The notes under the pieces are model-generated. The model saw nothing but the letters and a program-made list of their open reading frames with translations. It was not told the DNA's origin and searched no databases. This document shows, in pieces, positions 36,087 through 44,949 of a DNA stretch of 64,000 nucleotides. The stretch's first letter is position 1; each line of letters opens with the position of its first letter. The stretch is from Cellvibrio sp. OA-2007 (lineage in GTDB: Bacteria > Pseudomonadota > Gammaproteobacteria > Pseudomonadales > Cellvibrionaceae): the NCBI RefSeq assembly GCF_000953825.1, contig NZ_BBUL01000089.1, positions 62,001 to 126,000 on the forward strand, read 5' to 3'. The position numbers and the translations under genes were made by a program.

Positions 36087-37403
36087 TCAATAGGCACAGA
36101 ATGAGAATTTTTTCGCGTTATTATCACTTGGTTTTTTATTGGGCGAGGGAAAACTTGAGCCCAGCAATAAATTGCATTGTGACCACTGCGAACTCGCAGG
36201 CGCTATATCAGCATAAGCGCTAGGAGATAGTTTATAGCGGCGGATATACTCGGGTAACAAAGGCACGATAATATCGGCTTCAATTTCCAGCTCTTCAGTT
36301 CCGCCCCAATTTTTTTCCTGCCGCATCCGTGTCAACAAATAATCCATACCCTGTTTGATATTGGATTGTTTGGTGGAAGGGTATTGCCATAAATCTACAC
36401 CAATACTTTCTGCTATATGGGCGACACCAAAAAACGCCTGTAGATTAAATACGCTGTAATGGAAAGGGCGTGTGCGCGCCAATTCAAGTTTTTGTTTCCC
36501 CTGGTGGTCAAAATGCGCTTTCATGCGAGACTGGGTGCGAGCAATGGTTTCGCGCACCACATCATCACGCCCCACATAGCGGGCAATAGCCGCAACTTGA
36601 AAATCATAAAAAGTACCGTGATTGTTGAGCGTGTTTCGCTCCTCAATACCCAGTGGACTTTCCAGTAACCAATCGAGATAAGTATTAAACCACTGTTGTA
36701 ACCCAGCCGATTCTTTAGCGCTGATTTGGCCTGAAGGCTGCACCAACAAAATGCTATCTAATACGCGATAAAATAATCGGGTGTCGATAATACCTATGCC
36801 GCGCCCAGTAAATTTTCCCGGAATTGCCTGAGCGTATTGCAAATGCGGATTCATTTTTGTGGCTTCATCCAAAAACCAAACCCGCACCAGCTCCGCGGTT
36901 TTTTGTGCATAGGCTTTATTGCCGGTAAAAAAATACGCAGTACTTAGAATATGAGTGGCATCTACAAGGCCGTTAAAGGAAACTTTATCGGAAAATTTAT
37001 CGCGTGATGCCGGATTTATTTTTCCATCCAATTGAATCCAGGGCATGCCGTCTTTAGTTTCAGGATTGGGCCACCAGTAGGGAGCAAAACTAAAATAATC
37101 ATGGGCGTTGCCGCTGGCAGGTAATACTTTTTTATTCACCACACTAAAAGGTTTTATCTTCAGTAACTTTTTTGCCTCCGCATCCAACTGCGCAACGGCT
37201 GCACCTACAGCAGTATCACCCGCTTGCAAACGAGCCCGTGCTGCCACCAATTGTTCATAGGGTAAACGTACCGTTTCTGTTATGACTACTTTCGCGGAAG
37301 CATCTGCTGGGGCAGCAAGGCTATGCCCCACAATACTATTGCCAACAACCAGAACACATAACAGTGCCCATGCACCCAGTGAACAGCGCGGTTTCGTTTT
37401 CAT
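36087..37403 (-). CDS. Alginate-lyase-fold polysaccharide lyase (PF05426 type, PL38-like)
   Basis: This secreted 438-residue protein has a signal peptide (WALLCVLVVGNSIVGHSLA, cleavage ~31). The (alpha/alpha) toroid of the alginate_lyase family is shown by YFSFAPYWWPNPETKDGMPWIQLDGKINP (~105-133), the conserved NNHGTFYDFQVAAIARYVG (~268-286) with the catalytic Asn-His, and PFHYSVFNLQAFFGVA (~320). Family members cleave polyuronates; PL38 members are reported on glucuronan or mannuronan, and I cannot decide between these. The final ~40 residues (SSQWSQCNLLLGSSFPSPNKK) are low in conservation. An RBS (GGTGAGAG) precedes the ATG. Confidence 0.82.
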   Translation of the reverse strand: MKTKPRCSLGAWALLCVLVVGNSIVGHSLAAPADASAKVVITETVRLPYEQLVAARARLQAGDTAVGAAVAQLDAEAKKLLKIKPFSVVNKKVLPASGNAHDYFSFAPYWWPNPETKDGMPWIQLDGKINPASRDKFSDKVSFNGLVDATHILSTAYFFTGNKAYAQKTAELVRVWFLDEATKMNPHLQYAQAIPGKFTGRGIGIIDTRLFYRVLDSILLVQPSGQISAKESAGLQQWFNTYLDWLLESPLGIEERNTLNNHGTFYDFQVAAIARYVGRDDVVRETIARTQSRMKAHFDHQGKQKLELARTRPFHYSVFNLQAFFGVAHIAESIGVDLWQYPSTKQSNIKQGMDYLLTRMRQEKNWGGTEELEIEADIIVPLLPEYIRRYKLSPSAYADIAPASSQWSQCNLLLGSSFPSPNKKPSDNNAKKFSFCAY

Positions 37404-37468
37404 TTTTCTCTCACCTTTTGTGCTAATTATTTTTTATGTTTTTTTACAGTATCGTTATCAATGCCAGA

Positions 37469-38719
37469 TTATTGCTGCCCGGCTAATTTGTAGACTTCTG
37501 TCGCCGCTAACAGAAAAGCACCGGCGCCATAGAGCTCGGTATCTTTTTTGGTAGCGCTGCCCGGTGCAAACCCAACTTGTTGCACCCAACCCATGCGGCC
37601 GTTTTTATCCACACTGCGCACCAGTGATTGCCAGCCTTTTTCAATTACCGGCATATAAGTCGCGTGATCCAGATAACCATTATTTACGCCCCAGGCCAAT
37701 CCAAATACCAACAAGCCGGTGCCGCTCGATTCAGGTGTTGCTTTGGCAGATGTGTCCAACAGTGATGAAGGCCAGCTGCCATCGGCATTTTGCGCCGCGC
37801 GAATATGCTTGCTCATATTCGAAAATAATTCGATGTAATCAGCACGCTTGGCAAAATCTTTAGGCAAATGCGGAATAGTGCGCGCTATACCTGCCAGTAC
37901 CCAGCCATTGCCGCGCCCCCAATATATCGCTTTGCCATTTTTGTCGCGCTGAGTGAAGAAGCGACTGTCGCGCAGAAAAAGGTGCTCTTCTTTGTTGTAG
38001 AGATAGTCGGTGGCGAACCAAAACTCTTTATCCATAAATTCCAAATAACGTTTATCACCGGTGATTTGACTAAGCTCTGCCCAGACTGGCGGCGCCATAA
38101 AAAGTGCGTCAGCCCAACACCAGCGCTGTGTACACCAGGGGTCTTCAAAGCGGCGATTAGCCGTATTCATTACTTCCATTTCCGGCGCTTCGAACTCAAG
38201 TGTGCGCTCACTCGGATGTGCCAACACCCAATTAAAGGTTTGCTGTAAATTGGCAATCATGTGTTTGTCGCCGTAACGTTGATACAAGTCCATGTAGACC
38301 TGCCCCATGGCATGATCGTCGGCGTGATAAAAACGCGGGCCAAGTTTCCATTCATTGACAGCGGAGATATTGCGGATCGCTTGAATGTAAGCCTGATCAT
38401 TGCGGGTTTCACCCCACATCAACAGGCCGATGTTAAAGGTGGCGTAAATCCAGCCCTGCGGAATGGCACTGGCGCGCTCTTCCGGGCGCATTTGATTGGA
38501 GCGGATGTCGTAGCGGCTGAGTTGCCAATCGGCCACTTGGTTAGCGATGGCGGCGATGCTGTCTTGCTGCAACTGCGCACTGAAACGCTGCGCTTGAGTA
38601 CCGGGCGCCTGATAGGGAACTGGCTCCAGCCATTTTTCAGTGGAGTAGGCAGGCTCTTCGGCCAACGCATTAACCACCGAACAACCCACCAGCGCCAAGA
38701 TTAAATGTGCAGACTTCAT
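37469..38719 (-). CDS. GH105 unsaturated glucuronyl/rhamnogalacturonyl hydrolase
   Basis: This 416-residue enzyme has a signal peptide (LILALVGCSVVNALAEE). It removes the 4,5-unsaturated uronic acid left at chain ends by polysaccharide lyases. The (alpha/alpha)6 barrel has WIYATFNIGLLMWGE (~90), the catalytic Asp-containing segment HADDHAMGQVYMDLYQRYG (~134), RWCWADALFMAPPVWAEL (~205-222) and WGRGNGWVLAGIAR (~270), all GH105 hallmarks. I use the ATG at 38719 because the upstream in-frame start is a TTG. It is divergent from the DUF4861 gene, and a 19-bp operator lies over its predicted promoter. Confidence 0.93.
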   Translation of the reverse strand: MKSAHLILALVGCSVVNALAEEPAYSTEKWLEPVPYQAPGTQAQRFSAQLQQDSIAAIANQVADWQLSRYDIRSNQMRPEERASAIPQGWIYATFNIGLLMWGETRNDQAYIQAIRNISAVNEWKLGPRFYHADDHAMGQVYMDLYQRYGDKHMIANLQQTFNWVLAHPSERTLEFEAPEMEVMNTANRRFEDPWCTQRWCWADALFMAPPVWAELSQITGDKRYLEFMDKEFWFATDYLYNKEEHLFLRDSRFFTQRDKNGKAIYWGRGNGWVLAGIARTIPHLPKDFAKRADYIELFSNMSKHIRAAQNADGSWPSSLLDTSAKATPESSGTGLLVFGLAWGVNNGYLDHATYMPVIEKGWQSLVRSVDKNGRMGWVQQVGFAPGSATKKDTELYGAGAFLLAATEVYKLAGQQ

Positions 38720-38736
38720 ACTCAACCCTCTCTTAT

Positions 38737-38765
38737 CTTTTAAAGTGGTAATGTGGCATTACCAA
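38737..38765 (-). promoter_or_regulatory. Predicted promoter of the GH105 gene
   Basis: On the minus strand TTGGTA (38760-38765) lies 17 bp from TAAAAG (38737-38742). The operator at 38746-38764 covers the spacer and most of the -35. Confidence 0.4.
38746..38764. promoter_or_regulatory. Operator a: 19-bp box between GH105 and DUF4861 genes
   Basis: TGGTAATGTGGCATTACCA is a perfect inverted repeat (8-bp arms, 3-bp centre). It is related to boxes at 40241, 44614, 44796, 57299 and 58431. A plus-strand promoter (TGGCAT at 38754, TATATT at 38777, 17-bp spacer) and a minus-strand promoter both overlap it, so one bound dimer could control both directions. It is the predicted target of the GntR regulator at 57534-58229. 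Confidence 0.65.
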
Positions 38766-38836
38766 TTATCCTATAGTATATTGCCTTAAATACAAACTTA
38801 TTTGCATCTTTTTACCTTCAACAATAAGGCGCGGTA

Positions 38837-40096
38837 ATGATGAACAATATCGGTTATAGCTTGATCCTAACTGGCCTATGCCTGAGCCAATTAACGCTTG
38901 GCGATACACTGCAAACTAGCGACAGAGTTGCCCGCAGCCTATGGCTGGAGGCGCACAACCCGCTGCCGAGCGAGCGCAACAATGCCGCCACACTGATCCC
39001 GCTGAGCCTGCTCAAACCGCTGCTGGGCGATAAACCAAATGCCCCATTGCTTACCGAGATCAATCATCAGGCAGTCGCCAACCAGTGGCTCGACACTGAT
39101 CACAACGGCAAGCCAGACACCCTATTAGTCATAGCGGACTATCGCGCAAATGCCAGCATTCGCATTCAGATCAGCCTTCCTCTGCACGGCCAATTGGCGC
39201 TGCAATACCCCCAACTCACCCAAGCGGAAATGGGCTTACGGCTTGGTGGCACGGCCAATGCGGAAGGTGTTTACAGCGGCGGCAACTATTACCCTGTGCA
39301 GCAAATGACACTGCCGCCAGCGCATAAAATTGGCGACAAACTGTTTAAATATGAAGGCTTTGGCTGGGAGTCAGACCGCATCGCTTACCGTTTTTATTTT
39401 GATCAGCGCGGTTTGGTCGATATTTTTGGCAAGCGCATTCCGGAGTTGGTACTAGGCCGCGTCGGACTGGACAAGGGTGATTATCACACCCTTAGCGATT
39501 GGGGCATGGATGTACTCAAAGTCGGCCCCTCACTCGGTTTAGGCGGGGTGGCGGGGTGGCGCAATGGCGAGGCACAACACCCAGCGCCCGCAACCCAGCA
39601 AGTGCACCTCAAGAGCGGCCCACTAGCATCATCAGCGCACCTGACCCAAGCAGGCTGGAAACTGGGCAAAGATACTGTGGCTCTAACCCGCAATTTCAGT
39701 ATTCAAGCTCACTCCTACCTAACGCACACCCAAGTCAACAGCAGCAAGCCCTTGAAGCAAGTGGCGATTGGCATAGTGAAGCACAACGTCAGCAAGCTGG
39801 AATATCTTAAGGCTGACAGCGAATGGAATTATCTGGCGACCTTTGGTCAACAAAGTTTGGGCAATGATGGCTTGGGCATGATGCTGTTCTTTCGCCATAA
39901 TGACCTGCAACAAACCAGCAGCGATGAGTTTAATGAACTGGTCATTCTTAAGATGGATAAAAGCCAGGATTATTATTTTGGCGCCCGCTGGGAGGGCGAA
40001 GCCCCTACGGCTCTCACCGCCACCGCCTTTTCAGCATTTTTAGAGCAAACCCGCGCTGAACTTAACAATCCCATCACGATAAGCCCATTACAGTAA
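38837..40096 (+). CDS. DUF4861 domain protein, secreted
   Basis: The 419-residue protein has a signal peptide (YSLILTGLCLSQLTLG). The body matches the DUF4861 family, which is often encoded beside lyases and GH88/GH105 genes for uronic-acid polymers; its biochemical role is not known to me. Visible blocks are DHNGKPDTLLVIADYRA (~75-92), YEGFGWESDRIAYRFYFDQRGLVDIFGKR (~172-200) and YFGARWEGE near the C-terminus. The fold looks beta-rich, like a galactose-mutarotase type sandwich, but that is a guess. It is expressed divergently from the GH105 gene under the shared operator. Confidence 0.8.
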   Translation: MMNNIGYSLILTGLCLSQLTLGDTLQTSDRVARSLWLEAHNPLPSERNNAATLIPLSLLKPLLGDKPNAPLLTEINHQAVANQWLDTDHNGKPDTLLVIADYRANASIRIQISLPLHGQLALQYPQLTQAEMGLRLGGTANAEGVYSGGNYYPVQQMTLPPAHKIGDKLFKYEGFGWESDRIAYRFYFDQRGLVDIFGKRIPELVLGRVGLDKGDYHTLSDWGMDVLKVGPSLGLGGVAGWRNGEAQHPAPATQQVHLKSGPLASSAHLTQAGWKLGKDTVALTRNFSIQAHSYLTHTQVNSSKPLKQVAIGIVKHNVSKLEYLKADSEWNYLATFGQQSLGNDGLGMMLFFRHNDLQQTSSDEFNELVILKMDKSQDYYFGARWEGEAPTALTATAFSAFLEQTRAELNNPITISPLQ

Positions 40097-40140
40097 GCCC
40101 ATTGCAACAGCCCATCAAACCAAGCCTATCAAACTGGGGC

Positions 40141-40178
40141 CGCGCACTGGCCCCATCAACGCGCACTGGCCCCATCAA
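40141..40178 (+). repeat. Perfect 19-bp tandem duplication
   Basis: The unit CGCGCACTGGCCCCATCAA occurs twice head to tail (40141-40159 and 40160-40178). A looser AGCCCAT-rich stretch begins just upstream, at the end of the DUF4861 gene. It looks like slippage in the intergenic region before the TonB receptor gene. Confidence 0.85.
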
Positions 40179-40240
40179 AACAAACCTTACCAAGTAGACA
40201 TAGACGCGAATTTTTATGCCAATTTGATTACATCTCAAAC

Positions 40241-40259
40241 CGGTAAGGCCACTTGACAG
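40241..40259 (+). promoter_or_regulatory. Operator b: half-conserved 19-bp box before the TonB receptor
   Basis: CGGTAAGGCCACTTGACAG shares the left half GGTAAGGC of the operator family, but its right half is weak. It overlaps a TTGACA -35-like element (40253-40258). A further half-site CCTTACCAA lies at 40185-40193. Confidence is lower than for the other boxes. Confidence 0.4.
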
Positions 40260-40387
40260 CAAGATATTAATACCTGAGTATAGTAAAACACTCGTCGAGT
40301 TTGTTTTCTGAGCACAGCGACGATGGATGAAAAACCAGAGCAAGCAATAATCAATAACTAGAACCTGTAATCTCCAAGGGTAATCAC

Positions 40388-43300
40388 ATGAAACAAAACA
40401 CGTCACACCTGACTACACCCCTGTTTACCAAAACCCTGTTAAGCGCGCTTATCGCCCTAAGCGCTAGCGGTGCTTACGCGCAAGACAACACTGCGCCAGG
40501 TGCCGTCGAAGAGGTATTGGTCACCGGGCAATTCCAGCGCAACTTGCAAAACGCGCTGGATATCAAACGCAACTCAACCACGATTGTCGACGGTGTTTCT
40601 GCCGATGATATCGGCAGCTTGCCCGCTCTCGATATGGGTGAAGCCCTGCAAGCAGTAGCCGGTGTACAACTCAACCGCGAAGGTGAGCGCCGCGAATCCA
40701 GTGTGAACTTGCGCGGCCTGCCTGCAGGCTTTGTGTTGACTACCGTTAACGGTCAGCAAATGGCAACGCCGACCCGCGTGAACAACCTCGAGTCCAGCCC
40801 CTTTGGCGCCGCCTCACCACTGGGCGCATTTGACCCGGCTGTATTCAGCGGCATTCAAGTGATCAAGACCACTACCGCAAACATGATTGAAGGCGGTATT
40901 TCCGGCACCATCAATCAAGCCGTAGGTGGTGCGCTCAAACAGCGCGATGGCAAATATGTAGTCTCCATCGCCAACCGCTACGAAGATTTGGAAGAATCAA
41001 ACGATCCGGAAATTGTACTGAGCGCGTCCAAACACCTAATTGCAGATACCTTGGCAGCCACAGCTACCTTTGCCACCTCTGACCAAACCTTCCGTCGCGA
41101 CACCATTAAAATCAACCAATACAACGATTTAACCACTGGCAATTTCCGCGGTGCCAACGGTGAAACACTGGCGGCCTGGAAAACTGCAAATGGCTTAAAC
41201 GCCAATGACACAGTGCAAATTCCCGGCGAATTGCGCCAGGGTTCAGAAATCAGCGAAGGTAGCCGCACCTCTTTCTCTGGTGGCCTCGAGTGGCAAACCA
41301 CTGACGCCCTGAAGCTGGGCTACAACCTGATGTATACCAATCGCGATATGGATCAGAACACCCAGCAAGAACTGGATCTGCGCCCGCGCACTTCTGGCAC
41401 TCGCATCACCCCCCTGTCAGCGCCATTTGCGACCGGTAAAGATGCTACTTCAGGCGGTAAACTCTACAGTGTCAGCGACATCGCTTTTACTAATGTGCAG
41501 TACGGCGCAACCTCGCGCATTTATGATCTTCAGGAGGAATCCGTCGCTCATATTTTTGATGCTGTCTGGGAGCTTGACCGTTGGACATTGGATGCAAAAG
41601 CGACACTTTCCAACTCGGAAAGTGTGCAAAGTGAAGTTTTCTTTTCGCCCACCTACCGTGTAGCAAGCGGCGCCAATGGCAACAATGGCATTAGCGGCAC
41701 GCTGATGACCGGACGCGGCGAAATAGGCAATTTTGATGTGTCACTTACCGGTGCCGGCAAGAGTGCCAGCGACTCGCTCAGCCTGGATCAAGCCTGGGTA
41801 AACAGCAATGCACTCTCAACCGGTGCGGACGTGGCATCTGCTGCCCCCAACTTAATCAGAACCACCCTCACTGGTTCCTATCGCAAGCTGGAACTGGAAA
41901 ACAATGCCGCCGAAGCCAATGCCAAATACATGATTGAAATGGGTCCATTGGAAAGCGTTCAATTTGGCGGCCGCTACTCAACCGAGTCGCAAGACTTTGT
42001 TAACTTGAGAAACTCACCTGCGGGCATTAATTTCAGTGGTATTTACAACAACTCGGTAAAAACCAATCCGCACTACTACAGCAATGGCGCCAGCAGCTTT
42101 TTTGGCGGCGAAGCACCCGGTTTTGCCGGCCCGGATCAAGGCTGGTTTGCAATTGATGTCGATAAATTACTGCCGCAATTGACGGCGACTATCGATATCA
42201 GCAAGGTCGCCCCACTGAATGGTGAACAACCTGTGATAGTACCTGGCACCGGTTTGGTACAACGCGCCGGTCAGCAAACTGCATTCCCCGCTTACCAAGC
42301 GGATATAGACACAGTTGCGCTCTACGCCATGTCTGATTTTAAATTCGAGATGGGTAATATTCCGGTTGCATTGAATGTTGGTGCGCGCTGGTTGACCTCC
42401 GATGTAAGCTCACGCGGATTGCTGTTTAAAGTCGGTCAGCCAATAGATCAATCAACAGAAGTTGAAAACAAAGACGACTACAACTTCTTATTGCCTAGCC
42501 TGAACGCCGGTTTCGATTTAACCGACGATTTAAAACTGCGTTTAGCTTACAACCAAACCATCGTGCGCCCGAACATCGCCACCGTAAGCCCGTTGACCAC
42601 TGTACGTGAACTCGACGGCGCCACCGGTTCAATTGATGTGCGTCTGTCCGGTGCGCAACTCGAACCACTGCAAGCAGAGTCGTTTGATTTGTCATTAGAG
42701 TGGTACAACCGCGAAGGCAGCTCCGTTAGCCTTGCACTGTTCCGCAAAGATATCGATGGCTACTTTGCCAATGTGAATTTCTGTAACGAACCTATCTTGC
42801 GTAAATACGGCATAGATTCAGAAACCGTGGGTGCATTGACCTACTCTAACGGCGAATGTACCACCCCGGAACTAACCCCCGGCTTGCCAACAACAGGTCA
42901 ACCAAAGCCAGTTACCATTAATCAGCTGCAAAACTCTGATGAAACCTCTGTGCTGACCGGCGCTGAATTGTCGATCCAACAAAACCTGAGCTTCCTGCCT
43001 TATCCATGGGATGGTTTGGGTGGTGTGATTAACTACTCGCGTATTAATCAGGACGACGACGAACTGACCACCAATAAAATTGTGGGCATTTCTGAAGGCA
43101 CTACCAACCTGATTGTTTACTTCGAACAGGGTGATGCAGGTGTGCGCCTCTCCTACAACTACAGAACCGAATACGATCTGGAAAGCACCAACGCAATTGC
43201 CGGTGTTGGCACAGGCTTTAACGGTGCAGGCGATAAAAGTGTGAAAGCAGCAGGCCGTTTGGATTTGTCTGCCTACTACAAAATCACCGATGACTTAACC

Positions 43301-43426
43301 ATCAACTTTAAAGCCTACAACCTGACCGATACGTTGTATGAAGAGTATCAAGATACTGAATACCAACCACGCGCAACCCACTACGATGGCAAAACCTACG
43401 TATTGCAAGCGAAGTATCAGTTCTAA
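40388..43426 (+). CDS. TonB-dependent receptor (carbohydrate uptake type)
   Basis: This large outer-membrane transporter has 1012 residues. The signal peptide ends ALSASGAYAQ (~32). The TonB box region is EEVLVTG, and the plug domain (~45-180) has DIGSLPALDMGEALQAVAGVQ and REGERRESSVNLRGLP. The rest is a 22-strand-type barrel ending in YVLQAKYQF with a terminal Phe. The length and the plug style (VDGVSADDIG) are those of the large receptors that import oligosaccharides in marine and soil polysaccharide degraders. Its neighbours (lyases, GH105, UxuA) suggest uronate-containing oligomers as substrate. A terminator follows. Confidence 0.93.
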   Translation: MKQNTSHLTTPLFTKTLLSALIALSASGAYAQDNTAPGAVEEVLVTGQFQRNLQNALDIKRNSTTIVDGVSADDIGSLPALDMGEALQAVAGVQLNREGERRESSVNLRGLPAGFVLTTVNGQQMATPTRVNNLESSPFGAASPLGAFDPAVFSGIQVIKTTTANMIEGGISGTINQAVGGALKQRDGKYVVSIANRYEDLEESNDPEIVLSASKHLIADTLAATATFATSDQTFRRDTIKINQYNDLTTGNFRGANGETLAAWKTANGLNANDTVQIPGELRQGSEISEGSRTSFSGGLEWQTTDALKLGYNLMYTNRDMDQNTQQELDLRPRTSGTRITPLSAPFATGKDATSGGKLYSVSDIAFTNVQYGATSRIYDLQEESVAHIFDAVWELDRWTLDAKATLSNSESVQSEVFFSPTYRVASGANGNNGISGTLMTGRGEIGNFDVSLTGAGKSASDSLSLDQAWVNSNALSTGADVASAAPNLIRTTLTGSYRKLELENNAAEANAKYMIEMGPLESVQFGGRYSTESQDFVNLRNSPAGINFSGIYNNSVKTNPHYYSNGASSFFGGEAPGFAGPDQGWFAIDVDKLLPQLTATIDISKVAPLNGEQPVIVPGTGLVQRAGQQTAFPAYQADIDTVALYAMSDFKFEMGNIPVALNVGARWLTSDVSSRGLLFKVGQPIDQSTEVENKDDYNFLLPSLNAGFDLTDDLKLRLAYNQTIVRPNIATVSPLTTVRELDGATGSIDVRLSGAQLEPLQAESFDLSLEWYNREGSSVSLALFRKDIDGYFANVNFCNEPILRKYGIDSETVGALTYSNGECTTPELTPGLPTTGQPKPVTINQLQNSDETSVLTGAELSIQQNLSFLPYPWDGLGGVINYSRINQDDDELTTNKIVGISEGTTNLIVYFEQGDAGVRLSYNYRTEYDLESTNAIAGVGTGFNGAGDKSVKAAGRLDLSAYYKITDDLTINFKAYNLTDTLYEEYQDTEYQPRATHYDGKTYVLQAKYQF

Positions 43427-43444
43427 TTAGTAAGTTATAAAAGC

Positions 43445-43482
43445 AAAAGCCCCATAGTATTTACGTACTATGGGGCTTTTTG
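43445..43482. terminator. Bidirectional terminator after the TonB receptor
   Basis: A 12-bp stem (AGCCCCATAGTA / TACTATGGGGCT) has an A-run on the left and a T-run on the right. It serves the TonB receptor (+) and the convergent binding-protein gene (-). Confidence 0.92.
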
Positions 43483-43504
43483 TTATCTATTAAAAAATGG
43501 GCAA

Positions 43505-44377
43505 CTAAGGTGCAGGGGTAAACCACAATTTTTTATTCTTCAGTAACGAATAATCATTAAACGATGGATTATTAATTTCAATAATCGTGCGCCCACTCAA
43601 CTTTGCCTTAGCGATATCATCGGCGTAATGGCGATTAAATAGCGCTTCCAAATCACCATTCTCCACCATTTTTGTTAAGCCAGCCTCAAGCCGACGCGCC
43701 AAGCGCGGTTCAGCAGGCGATACATAAGTGTAAGTAGGCATGATCATATACAACGCCAAATTCGGCTCCACTACAACATCTGGAGCCACCGCCTTGCGCA
43801 CTGCCAACTCATCATAAATTTCATGAATACCGCGCGGAATATAATGAAAGCGGCGATTTTCCAACATCAGAAACAAACCATCGTAAGTTTGCGCACGCCG
43901 TATTTTAAAACCAGCATCGGCCATTATTGCCGTGGTTATCCATTCATTTTGCAAACCCGCCGTCAGCTTTTTTAAATCTTCGGCAGTTTTTACCTTGGCA
44001 AACAGCGGAATATCGGCCTGATGAATTAACAGCAGGCGATAACTAAGAATGCCGCGGCGAATAGGTATTTTAATCGGGATAGTATTTTTATTGAGATTTT
44101 CGCTGGCTGGAGAAAAATACACATTAATCAAAGTGCCAGTGTGCAGAGCGGCCTGTGCGCGATTGCGCATCATAGGCGTGCCAATCATCTGAATCTCAAA
44201 CTCACCATACTCCTCAACCGTCAGCGTTAAGGCGCGCTCCAGTAATTCATTTTTATAATTAAAACGTACATCCAGCTCGGATTGAGTTTGTGGCAATTTT
44301 ACGACATCAAGCGCAAAACTGGCCGCAGACTCAATCAAAGTAGCGATTATTAAACCGAAACACAAAAACTGGCGCAT
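43505..44377 (-). CDS. Orphan family-3-like periplasmic binding protein (paralogue of 58477-59343)
   Basis: The 290-residue protein has a signal peptide (FGLIIATLIESAASFA). It resembles SBP_bac_3 solute-binding proteins: KNELLERALTLTVEEYGEFEIQMIG near the N-terminus, a hinge around RRGILSYRLLLIHQADIPLFA (~102-122), the domain-2 start DLKKLTAGLQNEWITTAIMADAGF, then LENRRFHYIPRGIHEIYDEL and ARRLEAGLTKMVENGDLEALFNRHY. It parallels the protein at 58477-59343 block by block. No ABC permease or ATPase is adjacent, and no kinase partner is obvious. A role as a periplasmic ligand sensor or TonB-system accessory is inferred, not shown. Confidence 0.82.
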   Translation of the reverse strand: MRQFLCFGLIIATLIESAASFALDVVKLPQTQSELDVRFNYKNELLERALTLTVEEYGEFEIQMIGTPMMRNRAQAALHTGTLINVYFSPASENLNKNTIPIKIPIRRGILSYRLLLIHQADIPLFAKVKTAEDLKKLTAGLQNEWITTAIMADAGFKIRRAQTYDGLFLMLENRRFHYIPRGIHEIYDELAVRKAVAPDVVVEPNLALYMIMPTYTYVSPAEPRLARRLEAGLTKMVENGDLEALFNRHYADDIAKAKLSGRTIIEINNPSFNDYSLLKNKKLWFTPAP

Positions 44378-44458
44378 AAATTTATTGGCCGCAAGAAATC
44401 AAAAGCATCACCTCGAATACTTGATTATATACAGAAGCAGCCCGCGCAACGCAAAATG

Positions 44459-44489
44459 AAAAAACCCGCGACAGCATGCTGTGGCGGGT
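44459..44489 (-). terminator. Minus-strand terminator upstream of the binding-protein gene
   Basis: ACCCGC / GCGGGT enclose the self-complementary ACAGCATGCTGT, with a single C-C mismatch, and six T residues follow on the minus strand only. It lies 80 bp upstream of the gene at 43505-44377, so it ends a separate short transcript or acts as an attenuator. Confidence 0.8.
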
Positions 44490-44590
44490 GAAAATTAAGA
44501 GCTACGGTCATTACTCTTAATATAGATGGGAACATCTATGCTACTAATGCGCTCGAAACCTAACTAAGCCCGAACAAACCAGCACCATAG
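44459..44590 (-). ncRNA. Candidate ~130-nt small RNA or attenuated leader
   Basis: On the minus strand a promoter (TTGCCT at 44619-44624, 17-bp spacer, TATCTT at 44596-44601) is followed ~100 nt later by a strong intrinsic terminator. Between them is a perfect 7-bp hairpin (ATAGATG / CATCTAT, 44522-44539). No convincing reading frame lies inside. Operator c1 covers the -35. The same promoter-operator layout drives the lyase gene at 55745-57229. It could be a regulated sRNA or the leader of the binding-protein gene. Confidence 0.35.
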
Positions 44591-44613
44591 AAGCCAAGAT
44601 ACAGCAATATAAT

Positions 44614-44632
44614 TGGTAAGGCAACCCTACCA
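44614..44632. promoter_or_regulatory. Operator c1: 19-bp box
   Basis: TGGTAAGGCAACCCTACCA is an imperfect inverted repeat sharing ATAATTGGTAAGGCAACC with box d at 57299. It overlaps the -35 of a minus-strand promoter pointing at the binding-protein gene (43505-44377). It is 318 bp upstream of uxuA on the other side. Confidence 0.65.
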
Positions 44633-44766
44633 CTTATATTTATTTACTTTTTCGCCAAAAAAGAGGTTTTTTAGTGAATGCAGCCGATTTTAGGGAAAAA
44701 AATTGAATGAAACCCGTTCCAACACCTAACAATTTCACTTGCATACAAGTATATTTGACTTATCAC

Positions 44767-44795
44767 TTGAAAAAATTAAGCCGATGAGTTTTAAT
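44767..44795 (+). promoter_or_regulatory. Predicted uxuA promoter
   Basis: TTGAAA (44767-44772), a 17-bp spacer and TTTAAT (44790-44795) lie immediately before operator c2. The leader to the uxuA ATG would be about 145 nt. Confidence 0.45.
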
Positions 44796-44814
44796 TGGCT
44801 AAGTGGTAATGCCA
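44796..44814. promoter_or_regulatory. Operator c2: 19-bp box at the uxuA start site
   Basis: TGGCTAAGTGGTAATGCCA has 4-bp outer arms (TGGC / GCCA) and a right half resembling box a. It begins directly after the -10 of the predicted uxuA promoter, the same position box e has at the binding-protein gene 58477. This placement suits a repressor. Confidence 0.5.
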
Positions 44815-44949
44815 GTTTTGCTCTAGTTGAATTGGCAAGCTACCGCCGGGCAAAAGCCGCTGCGCAATAGACGCTATAACCGCTACTCCAGCCCAGGCAG
44901 ATACAATGCGTTATATTTATTGAATTCCACTTTAGGGTAGGTAATAGCC

